This document shows, in pieces, positions 8,004-16,493 of a stretch of 32,637 bases of DNA (position 1 is its first letter; each line of letters starts with the position of its first letter). The translations under genes and the position numbers were made by a program. The notes under the pieces are model-generated. The model ran no database searches and was not told the origin of the DNA. It worked only from the letters and a program-made list of their open reading frames with translations. This DNA comes from an uncultured Bacteroides sp. (lineage in GTDB: Bacteria; Bacteroidota; Bacteroidia; Bacteroidales; Bacteroidaceae), in assembly GCA_947074275.1 (NCBI GenBank), contig CAMTPA010000036.1, positions 1-32,637 on the forward strand. Reading direction: 5' to 3'.

Positions 8004-9227
8004 GTGTCAAAGATAAAAACACTGCTACTTTTACTCCTTATATATATAGGCACCCCAACCGCAAATGCCAATGAGACAGATAGCATCTCTACCGACAACA
8101 TACGCCTAAGCCTGCTTACTTGCGCTCCAGGCAACCCGATATACACTCTTTTTGGGCACACCGCCATTCGATACGAAAACCCCGATAAGGGCATTGACGC
8201 TGTGTTCAACTATGGCTTGTTTCGATTCGACGCGCCCAATTTCATTATGCGCTTTTCGCTGGGAGAGACCGACTACGAGCTTGGCATAGAGAGTTTTGAA
8301 CGCTTCAAATGGGAGTACACTTACTTCGGAAGAGAGGTGTGGCAACAAGAGCTAAACTTGTCGCCCAAGGAAAAAAGAAATCTGATAGCTTTACTCGAAG
8401 AAAACGCACGCCCCGAAAACCGTGTGTATCGATACAATTTTTTCTACGACAATTGTGCCACTCGCCCGCGCGACAAGATAGAAGAAAGCATTGACGGCAA
8501 GGTGATTTTCGAACCATTCGACGAGCAAACCAACGCCAAGACTTTTAGAGATATAATCTACCAACACACGCGCAACAATCCGTGGTCGCGATTTGGTATG
8601 GATTTTTGTGTGGGCAGCGAAGCCGACCGCCCCATCACCGACAGACAGATGATGTTCGCCCCTTTCTATCTACAAGTGGCTTTTGCTACGGCACAAATTG
8701 AAGATGTAAATGGAATGCGCAATTTAGTATCAGACTCTTCGCAAGTGGTGGAGGTAGACAAAGACATTGACGGAGATGAAACAGGATGGGGTGAAGCTAT
8801 TGGCGATATTCTTACCCCTATCCGATGCGCCTTGTTGCTCTTTATCGTAGTGACATTTGCCACTATTTATGGCATCAAACACAAAAAAGGGCTGTGGGGA
8901 ATCGATCTTGTTCTCTTTGCAGCAGCGGGAATTTCGGGATGCGTGATTGCCTTCTTAGCGTTGTTTTCATCTCACCCTGCTGTTAGTTCCAATTACCTAC
9001 TTTTCGTGTTTCATCCCGGGCAGTTGCTCTTCTTGCCATTCATCATATATGCAGTCCGAAAGAGGCGTAGAAGTTGGTATCTTCTTTTCAACCTGGTTGT
9101 TTTAACACTTTTTATAGTGCTTTTTCCCCTTATACCACAGAGAATTAATTTAGCTATCGTACCTTTGGCACTGTGTTTGCTGATACGTTCATTGAGCAAC
9201 ATCATTCTGACTTATAAGAAAAAATAA
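8004..9227 (+). CDS. DUF4105 integral membrane protein, candidate Lnb-type lipoprotein N-acyltransferase
   Basis: The signal/anchor segment is at residues 3-22. A periplasmic DUF4105 domain follows (about 33-250) with a conserved His in YTLFGHTAIRYENP (H52) and a Cys in YRYNFFYDNCATRPRD (C151), a candidate Cys-His dyad. About five transmembrane helices lie between roughly 270 and 403. From memory, the Bacteroides lipoprotein N-acyltransferase Lnb is a protein of this kind, a periplasmic Cys/His domain plus membrane helices encoded near secA. I could not check this, so it remains a strong guess. Such an enzyme would add the third acyl chain to lipoproteins after signal cleavage. The start is GTG, placed 23 nt after a good -7 box. 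The stop codon directly abuts the ATG of the next gene, indicating an operon. Confidence 0.8.
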   Translation: MSKIKTLLLLLLIYIGTPTANANETDSISTDNIRLSLLTCAPGNPIYTLFGHTAIRYENPDKGIDAVFNYGLFRFDAPNFIMRFSLGETDYELGIESFERFKWEYTYFGREVWQQELNLSPKEKRNLIALLEENARPENRVYRYNFFYDNCATRPRDKIEESIDGKVIFEPFDEQTNAKTFRDIIYQHTRNNPWSRFGMDFCVGSEADRPITDRQMMFAPFYLQVAFATAQIEDVNGMRNLVSDSSQVVEVDKDIDGDETGWGEAIGDILTPIRCALLLFIVVTFATIYGIKHKKGLWGIDLVLFAAAGISGCVIAFLALFSSHPAVSSNYLLFVFHPGQLLFLPFIIYAVRKRRRSWYLLFNLVVLTLFIVLFPLIPQRINLAIVPLALCLLIRSLSNIILTYKKK

Positions 9228-10811
9228 ATGAAAGGACTCATAACCTCTATAATCACCGTACTGGCAATTACCGGAACACAAGTTTGTGCAGAGCAACAAA
9301 TGCAAGCTCCCAAACTGGTTATCGGCATCACCATCGACCAGCTACGAACAGACTACTTGGAAAACTTTGCGCCACTTTATGGCGACAAGGGTTTCAAGCG
9401 TCTACTCAAAGAGGGAAAAGTTTATAAAAACATAGAGTACGGTTTCGACAACATAGACCGTTCGTCGGCTACGGCAGCCATCTATACAGGAGCCACCCCA
9501 TCACTCAATGGAATTATTGGTGATATGTGGCTTGATGCCACAACGCTCCGCCCCATCAGCTGCGTAGACGACCCCAATTATATGGGGAACTACACCAACG
9601 AAAGCACCTCAGCCGAACTGCTACTCACATCAACCATCGCCGACGAGCTTAGAATTGCAACGCGCAACAAAGGCTTAATATACTCCATATCCCCTTTTCG
9701 TGATACGGCTGTGCTCACTGCGGGGCATTGCGCCAACGGAGCTTTCTGGATAAACACCACAACGGGCAAATGGTGTGGCACTACATACTACGCCGAATTT
9801 CCGTGGTGGCTCAATCAATACAATGATAGGCAGTCAATAGACTTACGCATCTCAAATATGACTTGGTCGCCAGTTCATCCGAAAGAGAAATACACTTATC
9901 TTCCGGAGTGGCGCGACATCGCATTCAAATACAAGATGGACGAAGACCGCAACAACAAGTTTAGAAGATTTGTCACCAGTCCTTTCGTCAACGATGAAGT
10001 GAATCTGCTCACTGCCGAACTTCTTGAAAAAAGTCTCCTCGGCAAAGACGATATAACCGATATGCTGTCGCTGACTTACTATGCGGGCAACTATATGCGC
10101 AAAACAGCACAAGAGGCAGCAACGGAGTTGCAAGACATCTATGTGCGATTAGACCAAAGCATTGCTACTCTTTTAGAGATAATAGACAAGAAGGTGGGAC
10201 TAAACAATGCGCTTATTTTCATCACCTCTACTGGCTATGTAGATAGCGATTCATCCGATTTAGGCATTTATCGCATTCCGACAGGAGAGTTTCATTTAAA
10301 CAGATGTGCCGCACTGCTGAATATGTACTTAATGGCTGTTTATGGCGAAGGTAAGTACGTAGAAGCTTACTATGACCAACAAATATACCTCAACCACAAA
10401 CTTATAGAGCAGAAAGGATTGAGTCTGCCTGATATACAAAATAAGTCGGCCGATTTCTTGATGCAGTTTAGCGGTGTAAATGATGCTTATTCGCAACATC
10501 GCCTATTGCTTGGTTCGTGGAGTCCAGAGATAGAGAAAATTCGCAATGGATACCACCGTAAGCGTTCGGGCGATTTACTTGTCAGCGTATTGCCCGGGTG
10601 GACTGCTGTCAACGAAAGCAACCCGTCGAATAGCAAGGTAGTGCGTTATGGCTATATTCCTATGCCACTTATCTTTTTTGGTAGCTCCATCAAAGCCGAG
10701 CAAATAAATACACCCGTATCGGCAGAGTGCATCGCACCTACGCTGGCGCGCTATATGCGCATACGTGCTCCAAGTGGTTCGAAAGCCCCTCCTATCACAC
10801 TTCAAAAGTGA
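9228..10811 (+). CDS. Alkaline-phosphatase-superfamily protein, probably catalytically dead
   Basis: The signal peptide ends near residue 21 (TGTQVCAEQ), then a PafA-like alkaline phosphatase fold follows: VIGITIDQLRTDYLENF, GGFKRLL-like GFKRLLKEG, AIYTGATPSLNGIIGDMW, AVLTAGHCANGAFW and PLIFFG. By eye against the PafA family, Asp37 is kept, but the nucleophile Thr position reads Arg78 (Ser79/Ser80 adjacent). The TDYxGH metal motif is TYYAGN (284-288), the TADHG metal pair is TSTG (333-336), and the C-terminal metal His near 478 is Pro. The K-D-R substrate motif is also lost (SPFRDTA). The 527 residues are intact, so selection for a non-catalytic role is likely. The ATG abuts the stop of the DUF4105 gene, and secA follows 59 bp later. 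Confidence 0.78.
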   Translation: MKGLITSIITVLAITGTQVCAEQQMQAPKLVIGITIDQLRTDYLENFAPLYGDKGFKRLLKEGKVYKNIEYGFDNIDRSSATAAIYTGATPSLNGIIGDMWLDATTLRPISCVDDPNYMGNYTNESTSAELLLTSTIADELRIATRNKGLIYSISPFRDTAVLTAGHCANGAFWINTTTGKWCGTTYYAEFPWWLNQYNDRQSIDLRISNMTWSPVHPKEKYTYLPEWRDIAFKYKMDEDRNNKFRRFVTSPFVNDEVNLLTAELLEKSLLGKDDITDMLSLTYYAGNYMRKTAQEAATELQDIYVRLDQSIATLLEIIDKKVGLNNALIFITSTGYVDSDSSDLGIYRIPTGEFHLNRCAALLNMYLMAVYGEGKYVEAYYDQQIYLNHKLIEQKGLSLPDIQNKSADFLMQFSGVNDAYSQHRLLLGSWSPEIEKIRNGYHRKRSGDLLVSVLPGWTAVNESNPSNSKVVRYGYIPMPLIFFGSSIKAEQINTPVSAECIAPTLARYMRIRAPSGSKAPPITLQK

Positions 10812-10870
10812 CACATCTCTTTATTAAAAGAGGCATACATTCAAGTAAATAATAATAAAAACAATATAAA

Positions 10871-13800
10871 ATGGGATTTAATGAATTTTTGAGCGCAATC
10901 TTTGGAAACAAATCGAAGCGCGATATGAAAGAAATCCAACCGTGGGTAGAGAAAATAAAAGCCGCTTACCCCGAAGTGGAAAAACTAAGCGATGATGAGC
11001 TACGTGCCAAGACGCAAGAATTGAAAAAATACATATTCGACTCGGCAACCAAAGAGCGTGAAGCAGTAGTAGAGCTGAAAGCAAAAATCGAAACGCTGGA
11101 ATTGGAAGAGCGTGAAGGACTTTTTGCACAAATCGACAAGTTAGAAAAAGAGATTCTTGAAATATACGAGAAATCATTGGATGAAGTGCTCCCCGTAGCT
11201 TTCTCTATCGTAAAAGATACTGCAAGACGCTTCACCCAAAACGAAGAAATTGTAGTAACAGCTACTGATTTTGACCGTGAACTGGCTGCAACCAAAGACT
11301 TTGTACGCATCGAAGGTGACAAAGCGATATTCAATACAAACTGGCTGGCAGGTGGCAACGATATGAAGTGGAATATGATTCACTATGATGTTCAGCTATT
11401 TGGTGGTGTAGTGTTGCACAAAGGCAAAATTGCCGAAATGGCAACAGGTGAAGGTAAAACTTTGGTGGCAACCTTACCTGTGTTCCTCAACGCACTTACT
11501 GGCAACGGTGTACACGTGGTTACAGTAAATGACTATCTTGCCAAACGTGACTCGGAATGGATGGGTCCTTTGTATATGTTTCACGGCTTGAGTGTAGATT
11601 GCATCGACCGTCATCAGCCGAACTCAGATGCTCGTCGCAAAGCTTATCTTGCCGACATCACTTTCGGTACAAACAATGAATTTGGTTTCGATTATCTACG
11701 CGATAATATGGCTATCAGCCCAAAAGACTTGGTACAACGCATACACAATTACGCTATCGTGGATGAGGTTGACTCTGTATTGATTGACGACGCACGTACT
11801 CCTCTTATTATATCAGGCCCAGTTCCCAAAGGCGAACAACAGCTGTTCGAATCACTTTGCCCATTGGTAGAGCGTTTGGTTGAAGCACAAAAAGTACTTG
11901 CTACTAAATACCTCACCGAAGCAAAAAAACTAATCGCTTCGGATGATAAAAAAGAAGTTGAAGAAGGATTCCTTTCACTTTTCCGTAGTCACAAGGCATT
12001 GCCTAAGAACAAAGCTTTAATCAAGTTTTTGAGTGAACCAGGCATCAAAGCGGGTATGCTCAAAACAGAAGAAATTTATATGGAGCAGAACAACAAGCGT
12101 ATGCCTGAAGCTACTGACCCATTATATTTCGTCATTGATGAAAAAATAAATAGTGTAGACCTTACCGATAAAGGTATCGACTTAATTAGTGGTAAATCTG
12201 AAGACCCAACATTCTTCGTATTACCTGATATTACGGCACAGCTTTCTGAACTTGAAAATGAAAAAGATTTGAGCGATGAGCAAAAACTCGAAAAGAAAGA
12301 TGCACTCCTAAACAACTATGCTATCAAAGCAGAGCGTGTTCATACCATCAATCAGCTTTTGAAAGCATATACAATGTTCGAGAAAGATGATGAATACGTG
12401 GTGATGGAAGGACAGGTGAAAATCGTAGATGAGCAAACCGGACGTATAATGGAAGGCCGCCGCTATTCAGATGGTTTGCATCAGGCTATCGAAGCAAAAG
12501 AAAGAGTAAAAGTGGAAGCTGCTACTCAAACATTTGCTACTATCACACTGCAAAACTACTTCCGTATGTATCATAAGCTATCGGGTATGACTGGTACGGC
12601 AGAAACAGAAGCTGGCGAGCTTTGGGACATTTACAAACTGGATGTTGTAGTGATTCCAACAAATAGAGTAATCGCACGTAAAGATATGAATGATCGTGTT
12701 TACAAAACTAAACGCGAAAAATATAAAGCTGTAATCGAAGAGATTCAACAATTGGTAGATGCTGGTCGTCCGGTGTTGGTAGGTACTACTTCGGTAGAAA
12801 TCTCAGAGATGCTTAGCAAAATGCTGTCTATGCGCAAAATTCAGCACAATGTATTGAATGCTAAACTTCATCAAAAAGAAGCTGATATTGTGGCCAACGC
12901 AGGTTTGAAAGGTATGGTGACCATTGCTACGAATATGGCTGGTCGTGGAACCGACATCAAACTTAGCCCTGAAGTGAAAGAGGCTGGCGGTTTGGCTATC
13001 ATTGGTACAGAGCGTCACGAATCTCGTCGTGTTGACCGTCAGCTTCGTGGCCGTGCCGGTCGTCAAGGTGACCCAGGTTCTTCTGTATTCTTCGTGTCGC
13101 TTGAAGACGATTTGATGCGCTTGTTCTCATCCGACCGCATTGCAAGCGTAATGGATAAATTAGGCTTTGAAGAGGGAGAAATGATTGAACATAAGATGAT
13201 TTCGAACTCAATAGAGCGCGCCCAAAAGAAAGTAGAAGAAAACAACTTTGGTATCCGTAAACGCTTGCTCGAATACGATGACGTGATGAACAAACAGCGT
13301 ACGGTGGTTTATACCAAACGTCGCCACGCATTGATGGGCGAACGCATCGGAATGGATATTGTAAATATGGTGTGGGAGCGTTGTGCTTCGGCAGTAGAAA
13401 ACAATGCCGAATACGAAGAATGCAAAGAGGACTTGCTAACAACCTTCGCTATGGAGGCACCATTTACTGAGGAACAATTCCGTAACGAAAAGAAAGAGAA
13501 GTTGGCAGAGCTTACATTCGACACAGCGATGGCAAACTTCAAACGCAAGACTGAGAAAATGGCACAAGTAGCCTATCCTGTTATCAAGCAAGTGTATGAA
13601 ACAAGAGGTGAGATGTACGAAAACATATTAATACCAATCACAGACGGTAAGAGAATGTACAACATCTCGTGCAACCTGAAAGGCGCATACGAAAGTGAGT
13701 GTAAGGAGGTGGTGAAAGCATTCGAGAAATCAATATTGCTGCACGTGATAGATGAGTCGTGGAAAGAAAACCTCCGTGAACTTGATGAACTGAAGCACTC

Positions 13801-14191
13801 GGTACAGAATGCAAGCTATGAGCAAAAAGATCCGTTGTTGATTTACAAGTTAGAATCTGTAACCCTGTTTGACACAATGGTAGAGAAAATCAACAATCAA
13901 ACGATTTCTATCTTGATGCGTGGACAGATTCCAGTACAACAAGCTCCCGAACAGCCACAGCAACAACAGGTTGAAGTGCGCGAGGCAGCCCCCGAACGTC
14001 GTCAGGATATGAGCCAATATCGTGAGCAGAAACAAGACTTGACCGATCCTCACCAACAGGCTGCGGCACAACGCGACACACGCGAAGTGAAGCGCGAACC
14101 CGTGCGTGCCGAAAAAACAGTGGGTCGCAATGAGCCTTGCCCTTGTGGTAGTGGCAAAAAATATAAAGCGTGCCACGGTAAGAATGCTTAA
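10871..14191 (+). CDS. secA: Preprotein translocase ATPase SecA
   Basis: SecA is the motor ATPase that drives unfolded preproteins through SecYEG. The Walker A motif is [15 protein letters not shown] (about 189-203) and the DEAD-like Walker B is [15 protein letters not shown] near 297. The preprotein cross-linking region follows. HD2 has [10 protein letters not shown] and the arginine-finger motif [16 protein letters not shown]. The tail is Gln/Glu-rich, followed by a zinc-binding SEC-C motif [14 protein letters not shown] at about 1090-1104. At 1106 residues it is longer than E. coli SecA (about 900) because of Bacteroidetes-type insertions, including a stretch near 335-430 and charged segments. 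It ends in a strong terminator. A weak 6-bp stem at 10817-10832 in the leader has no U-tract. Confidence 0.97.
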   Translation: MGFNEFLSAIFGNKSKRDMKEIQPWVEKIKAAYPEVEKLSDDELRAKTQELKKYIFDSATKEREAVVELKAKIETLELEEREGLFAQIDKLEKEILEIYEKSLDEVLPVAFSIVKDTARRFTQNEEIVVTATDFDRELAATKDFVRIEGDKAIFNTNWLAGGNDMKWNMIHYDVQLFGGVVLHKGKIAEMATGEGKTLVATLPVFLNALTGNGVHVVTVNDYLAKRDSEWMGPLYMFHGLSVDCIDRHQPNSDARRKAYLADITFGTNNEFGFDYLRDNMAISPKDLVQRIHNYAIVDEVDSVLIDDARTPLIISGPVPKGEQQLFESLCPLVERLVEAQKVLATKYLTEAKKLIASDDKKEVEEGFLSLFRSHKALPKNKALIKFLSEPGIKAGMLKTEEIYMEQNNKRMPEATDPLYFVIDEKINSVDLTDKGIDLISGKSEDPTFFVLPDITAQLSELENEKDLSDEQKLEKKDALLNNYAIKAERVHTINQLLKAYTMFEKDDEYVVMEGQVKIVDEQTGRIMEGRRYSDGLHQAIEAKERVKVEAATQTFATITLQNYFRMYHKLSGMTGTAETEAGELWDIYKLDVVVIPTNRVIARKDMNDRVYKTKREKYKAVIEEIQQLVDAGRPVLVGTTSVEISEMLSKMLSMRKIQHNVLNAKLHQKEADIVANAGLKGMVTIATNMAGRGTDIKLSPEVKEAGGLAIIGTERHESRRVDRQLRGRAGRQGDPGSSVFFVSLEDDLMRLFSSDRIASVMDKLGFEEGEMIEHKMISNSIERAQKKVEENNFGIRKRLLEYDDVMNKQRTVVYTKRRHALMGERIGMDIVNMVWERCASAVENNAEYEECKEDLLTTFAMEAPFTEEQFRNEKKEKLAELTFDTAMANFKRKTEKMAQVAYPVIKQVYETRGEMYENILIPITDGKRMYNISCNLKGAYESECKEVVKAFEKSILLHVIDESWKENLRELDELKHSVQNASYEQKDPLLIYKLESVTLFDTMVEKINNQTISILMRGQIPVQQAPEQPQQQQVEVREAAPERRQDMSQYREQKQDLTDPHQQAAAQRDTREVKREPVRAEKTVGRNEPCPCGSGKKYKACHGKNA

Positions 14192-14223
14192 ACAGATTAA
14201 ATAGCTATTAGCTAAATAATTGC

Positions 14224-14260
14224 AAAGCTCCGAACAGTTAAAAAATGTTCGGAGCTTTTT
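14224..14260 (+). terminator. Intrinsic terminator after secA
   Basis: A perfect 13-bp stem, AAAGCTCCGAACA (14224-14236) and TGTTCGGAGCTTT (14246-14258), has a 9-base loop and runs into a T stretch. It lies 33 bp after the secA stop. Confidence 0.92.
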
Positions 14261-14280
14261 ATTTATTCCCACCAATATCG

Positions 14281-14288
14281 TACTTTTG
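14281..14288 (+). promoter_or_regulatory. -7 promoter box of the lipoprotein gene
   Basis: TACTTTTG matches TAnnTTTG and sits 18 nt before the ATG at 14307. This supports that start over an in-frame ATG at 14220, which lies before the secA terminator. Confidence 0.6.
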
Positions 14289-14306
14289 CTAAATATAGAC
14301 ATTCTT

Positions 14307-15398
14307 ATGAAAAACTTCTCATCCTTAGTGTTTTGTATTTTGCTATTTTCCGCCTGTCAGACTACTCGTCAGCAGATTACTGTCGACTACTTATCGCCAG
14401 CCGAAATCAATTTTCCTACTGAACTGAAGCGAGTGGCAGTTGTCGATAATATGCCCTTTTATATAGATACAACATCAGAAACAAGAGCGAAATTCGTCAC
14501 CGACGGCATCATTCCAGAAGCTATCGCGACGAAAGGTAACTCTACTTTGACTGCGGAAGCATTGGCTGGCGCATTGGCTGAAGCCAATTATTTTGATGAA
14601 ATAGTGATATGCGACTCGGCATTGCGAAAGAATGACGTGCTAAGAACCGAACAGATACTTACACAAAAAGAGGTACAAGAGCTAACAAACTTACTTGATG
14701 TAGATTTTCTGATTTCGGTAGAGGAAGTCAATTTACAAAGCACTCATTACATTGGTGCTGTGCCCGAATGGAATTGTTATCAAGGAGTGGTTGACATGAA
14801 AGTAAACCCCAAATTCCACATCTACATCCCCACCCGAAAAGCCCCATTGCTCACTGTGAACACGCGCGACAGTATATTTTGGGAACAATTGGGCACCACC
14901 GAGGGATATGTGCGAGCCAATATGATTAAGAAAAAGCAAATGATAGAGGAAAGCTCTGCCTTTGCAGGCACATTGCCCATAAAATACATTCTACCACACT
15001 GGAGTTCGGCTACACGATATTTATATACTGGAGGTTCGGTGCAAATGAGGGACGCAGCCATACACGTGCGTGAAAACAATTGGAACGAGGCCTTCAATCT
15101 TTGGGAAGCAGCATACAAGCACACTAAAAACAAAAAACAAAAAATGCGGATAGCCAATAACATAGCACTTTATTATGAAACAAAAGATGACTTTGAACAA
15201 GCTATCGAATGGGCAACCAAAGCCAACAAGTGGGCCTACGAAGTAGACCGAATTGAAGGACGAGATATGAGTAACACTTCTATATACGATGTGATGGATT
15301 ACGTAGAAACCGCACGCTATTTGGATGAGCTAAACAAACGTAAAGAAGGGTTATCACAGTTAAATATCCAAATGCAGCGTATTCAAGAGGATTTTTAA
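14307..15398 (+). CDS. DUF6340-like lipoprotein with TPR-like C-terminus
   Basis: This is a predicted lipoprotein of 363 residues. The N-terminus MKNFSSLVFCILLFSACQTT is a lipoprotein signal with lipobox FSAC, the lipidated Cys being residue 17. The sequence after it (ITVDYLSPAEINFPTELKRV) resembles the Bacteroidetes family I know as DUF6340; that name is from memory. The C-terminal third has helical TPR-like repeats (NWNEAFNLWEAAYKHTKNKK; IANNIALYYETKDDFEQAI, then EWATKANKW). I set the start at 14307 because it begins the signal peptide and lies just downstream of a -7 box. The extended frame from 14220 would run through the secA terminator. Its function is unknown; an envelope location is expected. 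Confidence 0.75.
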   Translation: MKNFSSLVFCILLFSACQTTRQQITVDYLSPAEINFPTELKRVAVVDNMPFYIDTTSETRAKFVTDGIIPEAIATKGNSTLTAEALAGALAEANYFDEIVICDSALRKNDVLRTEQILTQKEVQELTNLLDVDFLISVEEVNLQSTHYIGAVPEWNCYQGVVDMKVNPKFHIYIPTRKAPLLTVNTRDSIFWEQLGTTEGYVRANMIKKKQMIEESSAFAGTLPIKYILPHWSSATRYLYTGGSVQMRDAAIHVRENNWNEAFNLWEAAYKHTKNKKQKMRIANNIALYYETKDDFEQAIEWATKANKWAYEVDRIEGRDMSNTSIYDVMDYVETARYLDELNKRKEGLSQLNIQMQRIQEDF

Positions 15399-15430
15399 AC
15401 AAGAAAAGAACTGTTTCTGATTATTTTTTA

Positions 15431-15438
15431 TACCTTTG
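15431..15438 (+). promoter_or_regulatory. -7 promoter box of the small acidic protein gene
   Basis: TACCTTTG matches TAnnTTTG, 28 nt before the ATG at 15467. No TTTG is seen at the -33 position. Confidence 0.55.
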
Positions 15439-15466
15439 AAATTAATATTGAGCAATTGAAATTATT

Positions 15467-15913
15467 ATGGAGCTAAATCAACATTCATCAACAGCCATCG
15501 AAACAACCATAAAGAAAGCTGTGAAACCTTTTATGCAAGGCTGTATACAGTCGGCAGTCACCGATATTCATATTCAGCCCAATCAAGGGTCGGGCGAACT
15601 TTGCATTTACGATGATGAAGACAAAGAGTTAGCTTGCGTTGTCATCGACCAATGGATAAACTACGATGGGGATGATTTTTATGAAAATACAGAAAGTGAG
15701 CTAAGAAACATCCTAAAAAAAATGAATGATGAAGGAAGCTTCGGAAACTTAGTTATTTTGAAGCCTTACTCATTTGTGCTGGTAGATGAAGAAAAAGAAA
15801 CGATTTCGGACTTATTGCTTATTGACGATGACACGCTTTATATAGATGATGAGTTGCTCAAAGGACTGGACGAAGAACTAAACTCATTTCTAAAAGACTT
15901 ATTAGAGAAATAA
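15467..15913 (+). CDS. Small acidic cytoplasmic protein, function unknown
   Basis: I do not recognise this 148-residue protein. It has no signal peptide or membrane segment, so it should be cytoplasmic. It is strongly acidic, with clusters such as IYDDEDKELA, NYDGDDFYENTESE and LLIDDDTLYIDDELLKG. The N-terminal half has two regions of likely beta strand (AVTDIHIQPNQGSGELCIY), and the rest is largely helical. It is flanked by its own promoter box and its own terminator, so it is monocistronic and probably a real, separately regulated gene. Orthologues in other Bacteroidales are likely but could not be checked. Confidence 0.7.
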   Translation: MELNQHSSTAIETTIKKAVKPFMQGCIQSAVTDIHIQPNQGSGELCIYDDEDKELACVVIDQWINYDGDDFYENTESELRNILKKMNDEGSFGNLVILKPYSFVLVDEEKETISDLLLIDDDTLYIDDELLKGLDEELNSFLKDLLEK

Positions 15914-15935
15914 CTACATAAGTATATACATACTT

Positions 15936-15969
15936 AAAGGGGATACATCAAATCGGTGTATCCCCTTTT
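15936..15969 (+). terminator. Intrinsic terminator after the small acidic protein gene
   Basis: A perfect 12-bp stem, AAAGGGGATACA (15936-15947) with TGTATCCCCTTT (15957-15968), has a 9-base loop and ends in a T run. It starts 23 bp after the stop. Confidence 0.88.
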
Positions 15970-16014
15970 CTATACCCCACAATGATGGAGCCACTCCACT
16001 TTTTTAGTCTGCTA

Positions 16015-16098
16015 TATCCTGCTTGCTGGAAAGGCCTATCTACCATACTGGAAAGGCCTATCTACCGCACTGGAAAGGCCTTGCCAGCAAACGGGATA
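16015..16098 (+). repeat. Intergenic tandem repeat, copy A (three units, 22-bp period, inverted ends)
   Basis: Units start at 16026, 16048 and 16070. The first two are identical over 19 bases (CTGGAAAGGCCTATCTACC) plus a variable triplet. The third keeps CTGGAAAGGCCT and continues into TGCCAGCAAACGGGATA. The block ends are inverted repeats: 16015-16036 pairs with 16077-16098 at 19 of 22 positions. The same three-unit design with the same right end recurs at 27920-27994. It lies 46 bp beyond the terminator at 15936-15969. Confidence 0.9.
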
Positions 16099-16384
16099 CA
16101 CACACCTATCACATAGCCAAACAATAAACTCTACTCTATAAACATTTTGCTTTTTAGACGTTAACAATCAATGTGCTATCTATTCATAGTTAACACGATA
16201 AACCTTAATAGCTGAAAAGACACTTATTAAAATATTCACATCAATCAGCCCTACCCATACGTAAGCACAGCAAACTAAAACTCAACGCAACAATCAAGAA
16301 ATATAGCCAAACCACAACCATAAAGACAGATTAAAAAGATATAATAAAACATTTTATCATAATAATTAAATATTTTATTGCATT
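16099..16384. other. AT-rich intergenic stretch upstream of the urea operon
   Basis: The gap 15914-16493 totals 580 bp. Apart from the terminator, the repeat block and the promoter/operator region annotated separately, this part is AT-rich with short imperfect palindromes only. These include two GTTAAC hexamers 30 bp apart at 16160 and 16190, and ATAAAACATTTTAT-like sequence near 16345. I see no ORF or RNA gene. It may hold upstream regulator sites for the urea operon. Confidence 0.5.
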
Positions 16385-16388
16385 TTGC

Positions 16389-16419
16389 TTTGCGGTTTAA
16401 AATATTATCCCGTTCTTTG
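16389..16419 (+). promoter_or_regulatory. Candidate promoter of the porin-urt-ure operon
   Basis: TTTG at 16389-16392 is followed, after 19 bp, by GTTCTTTG (16412-16419). This is the spacing of a Bacteroides -33/-7 pair, although the -7 box lacks the TA of TAnnTTTG. An overlapping alternative -7 box is TTGCTTTG at 16385-16392. The predicted leader to the ATG at 16494 is about 65-95 nt, much longer than elsewhere in the window, leaving room for control. The imperfect -7 box would suit an activator-dependent promoter. Confidence 0.45.
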
Positions 16420-16427
16420 CGTACGTA

Positions 16428-16443
16428 ATCAATGGCCAATGAT
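16428..16443. promoter_or_regulatory. Possible operator palindrome at the urea operon start site
   Basis: ATCAATGGCCAATGAT is an inverted repeat of form ATCAnTGGCCAnTGAT (14 of 16 positions symmetric), placed just after the predicted transcription start. It has no T-tract and so is not a terminator. A dimeric repressor or activator could bind here. Confidence 0.4.
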
Positions 16444-16493
16444 TCGACACGAACGTATTAGTATTAGTTTTCATTATTAAAGTAAAAAAACGT

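Noticed and set aside
9228..10811. Calling this gene an active alkaline phosphatase
   Set aside because: The expected nucleophile and most metal ligands are replaced, so an activity label would mislead.
14220..14306. Upstream start for the lipoprotein gene
   Set aside because: It would begin before the secA terminator hairpin and place residues ahead of a clear lipoprotein signal peptide.
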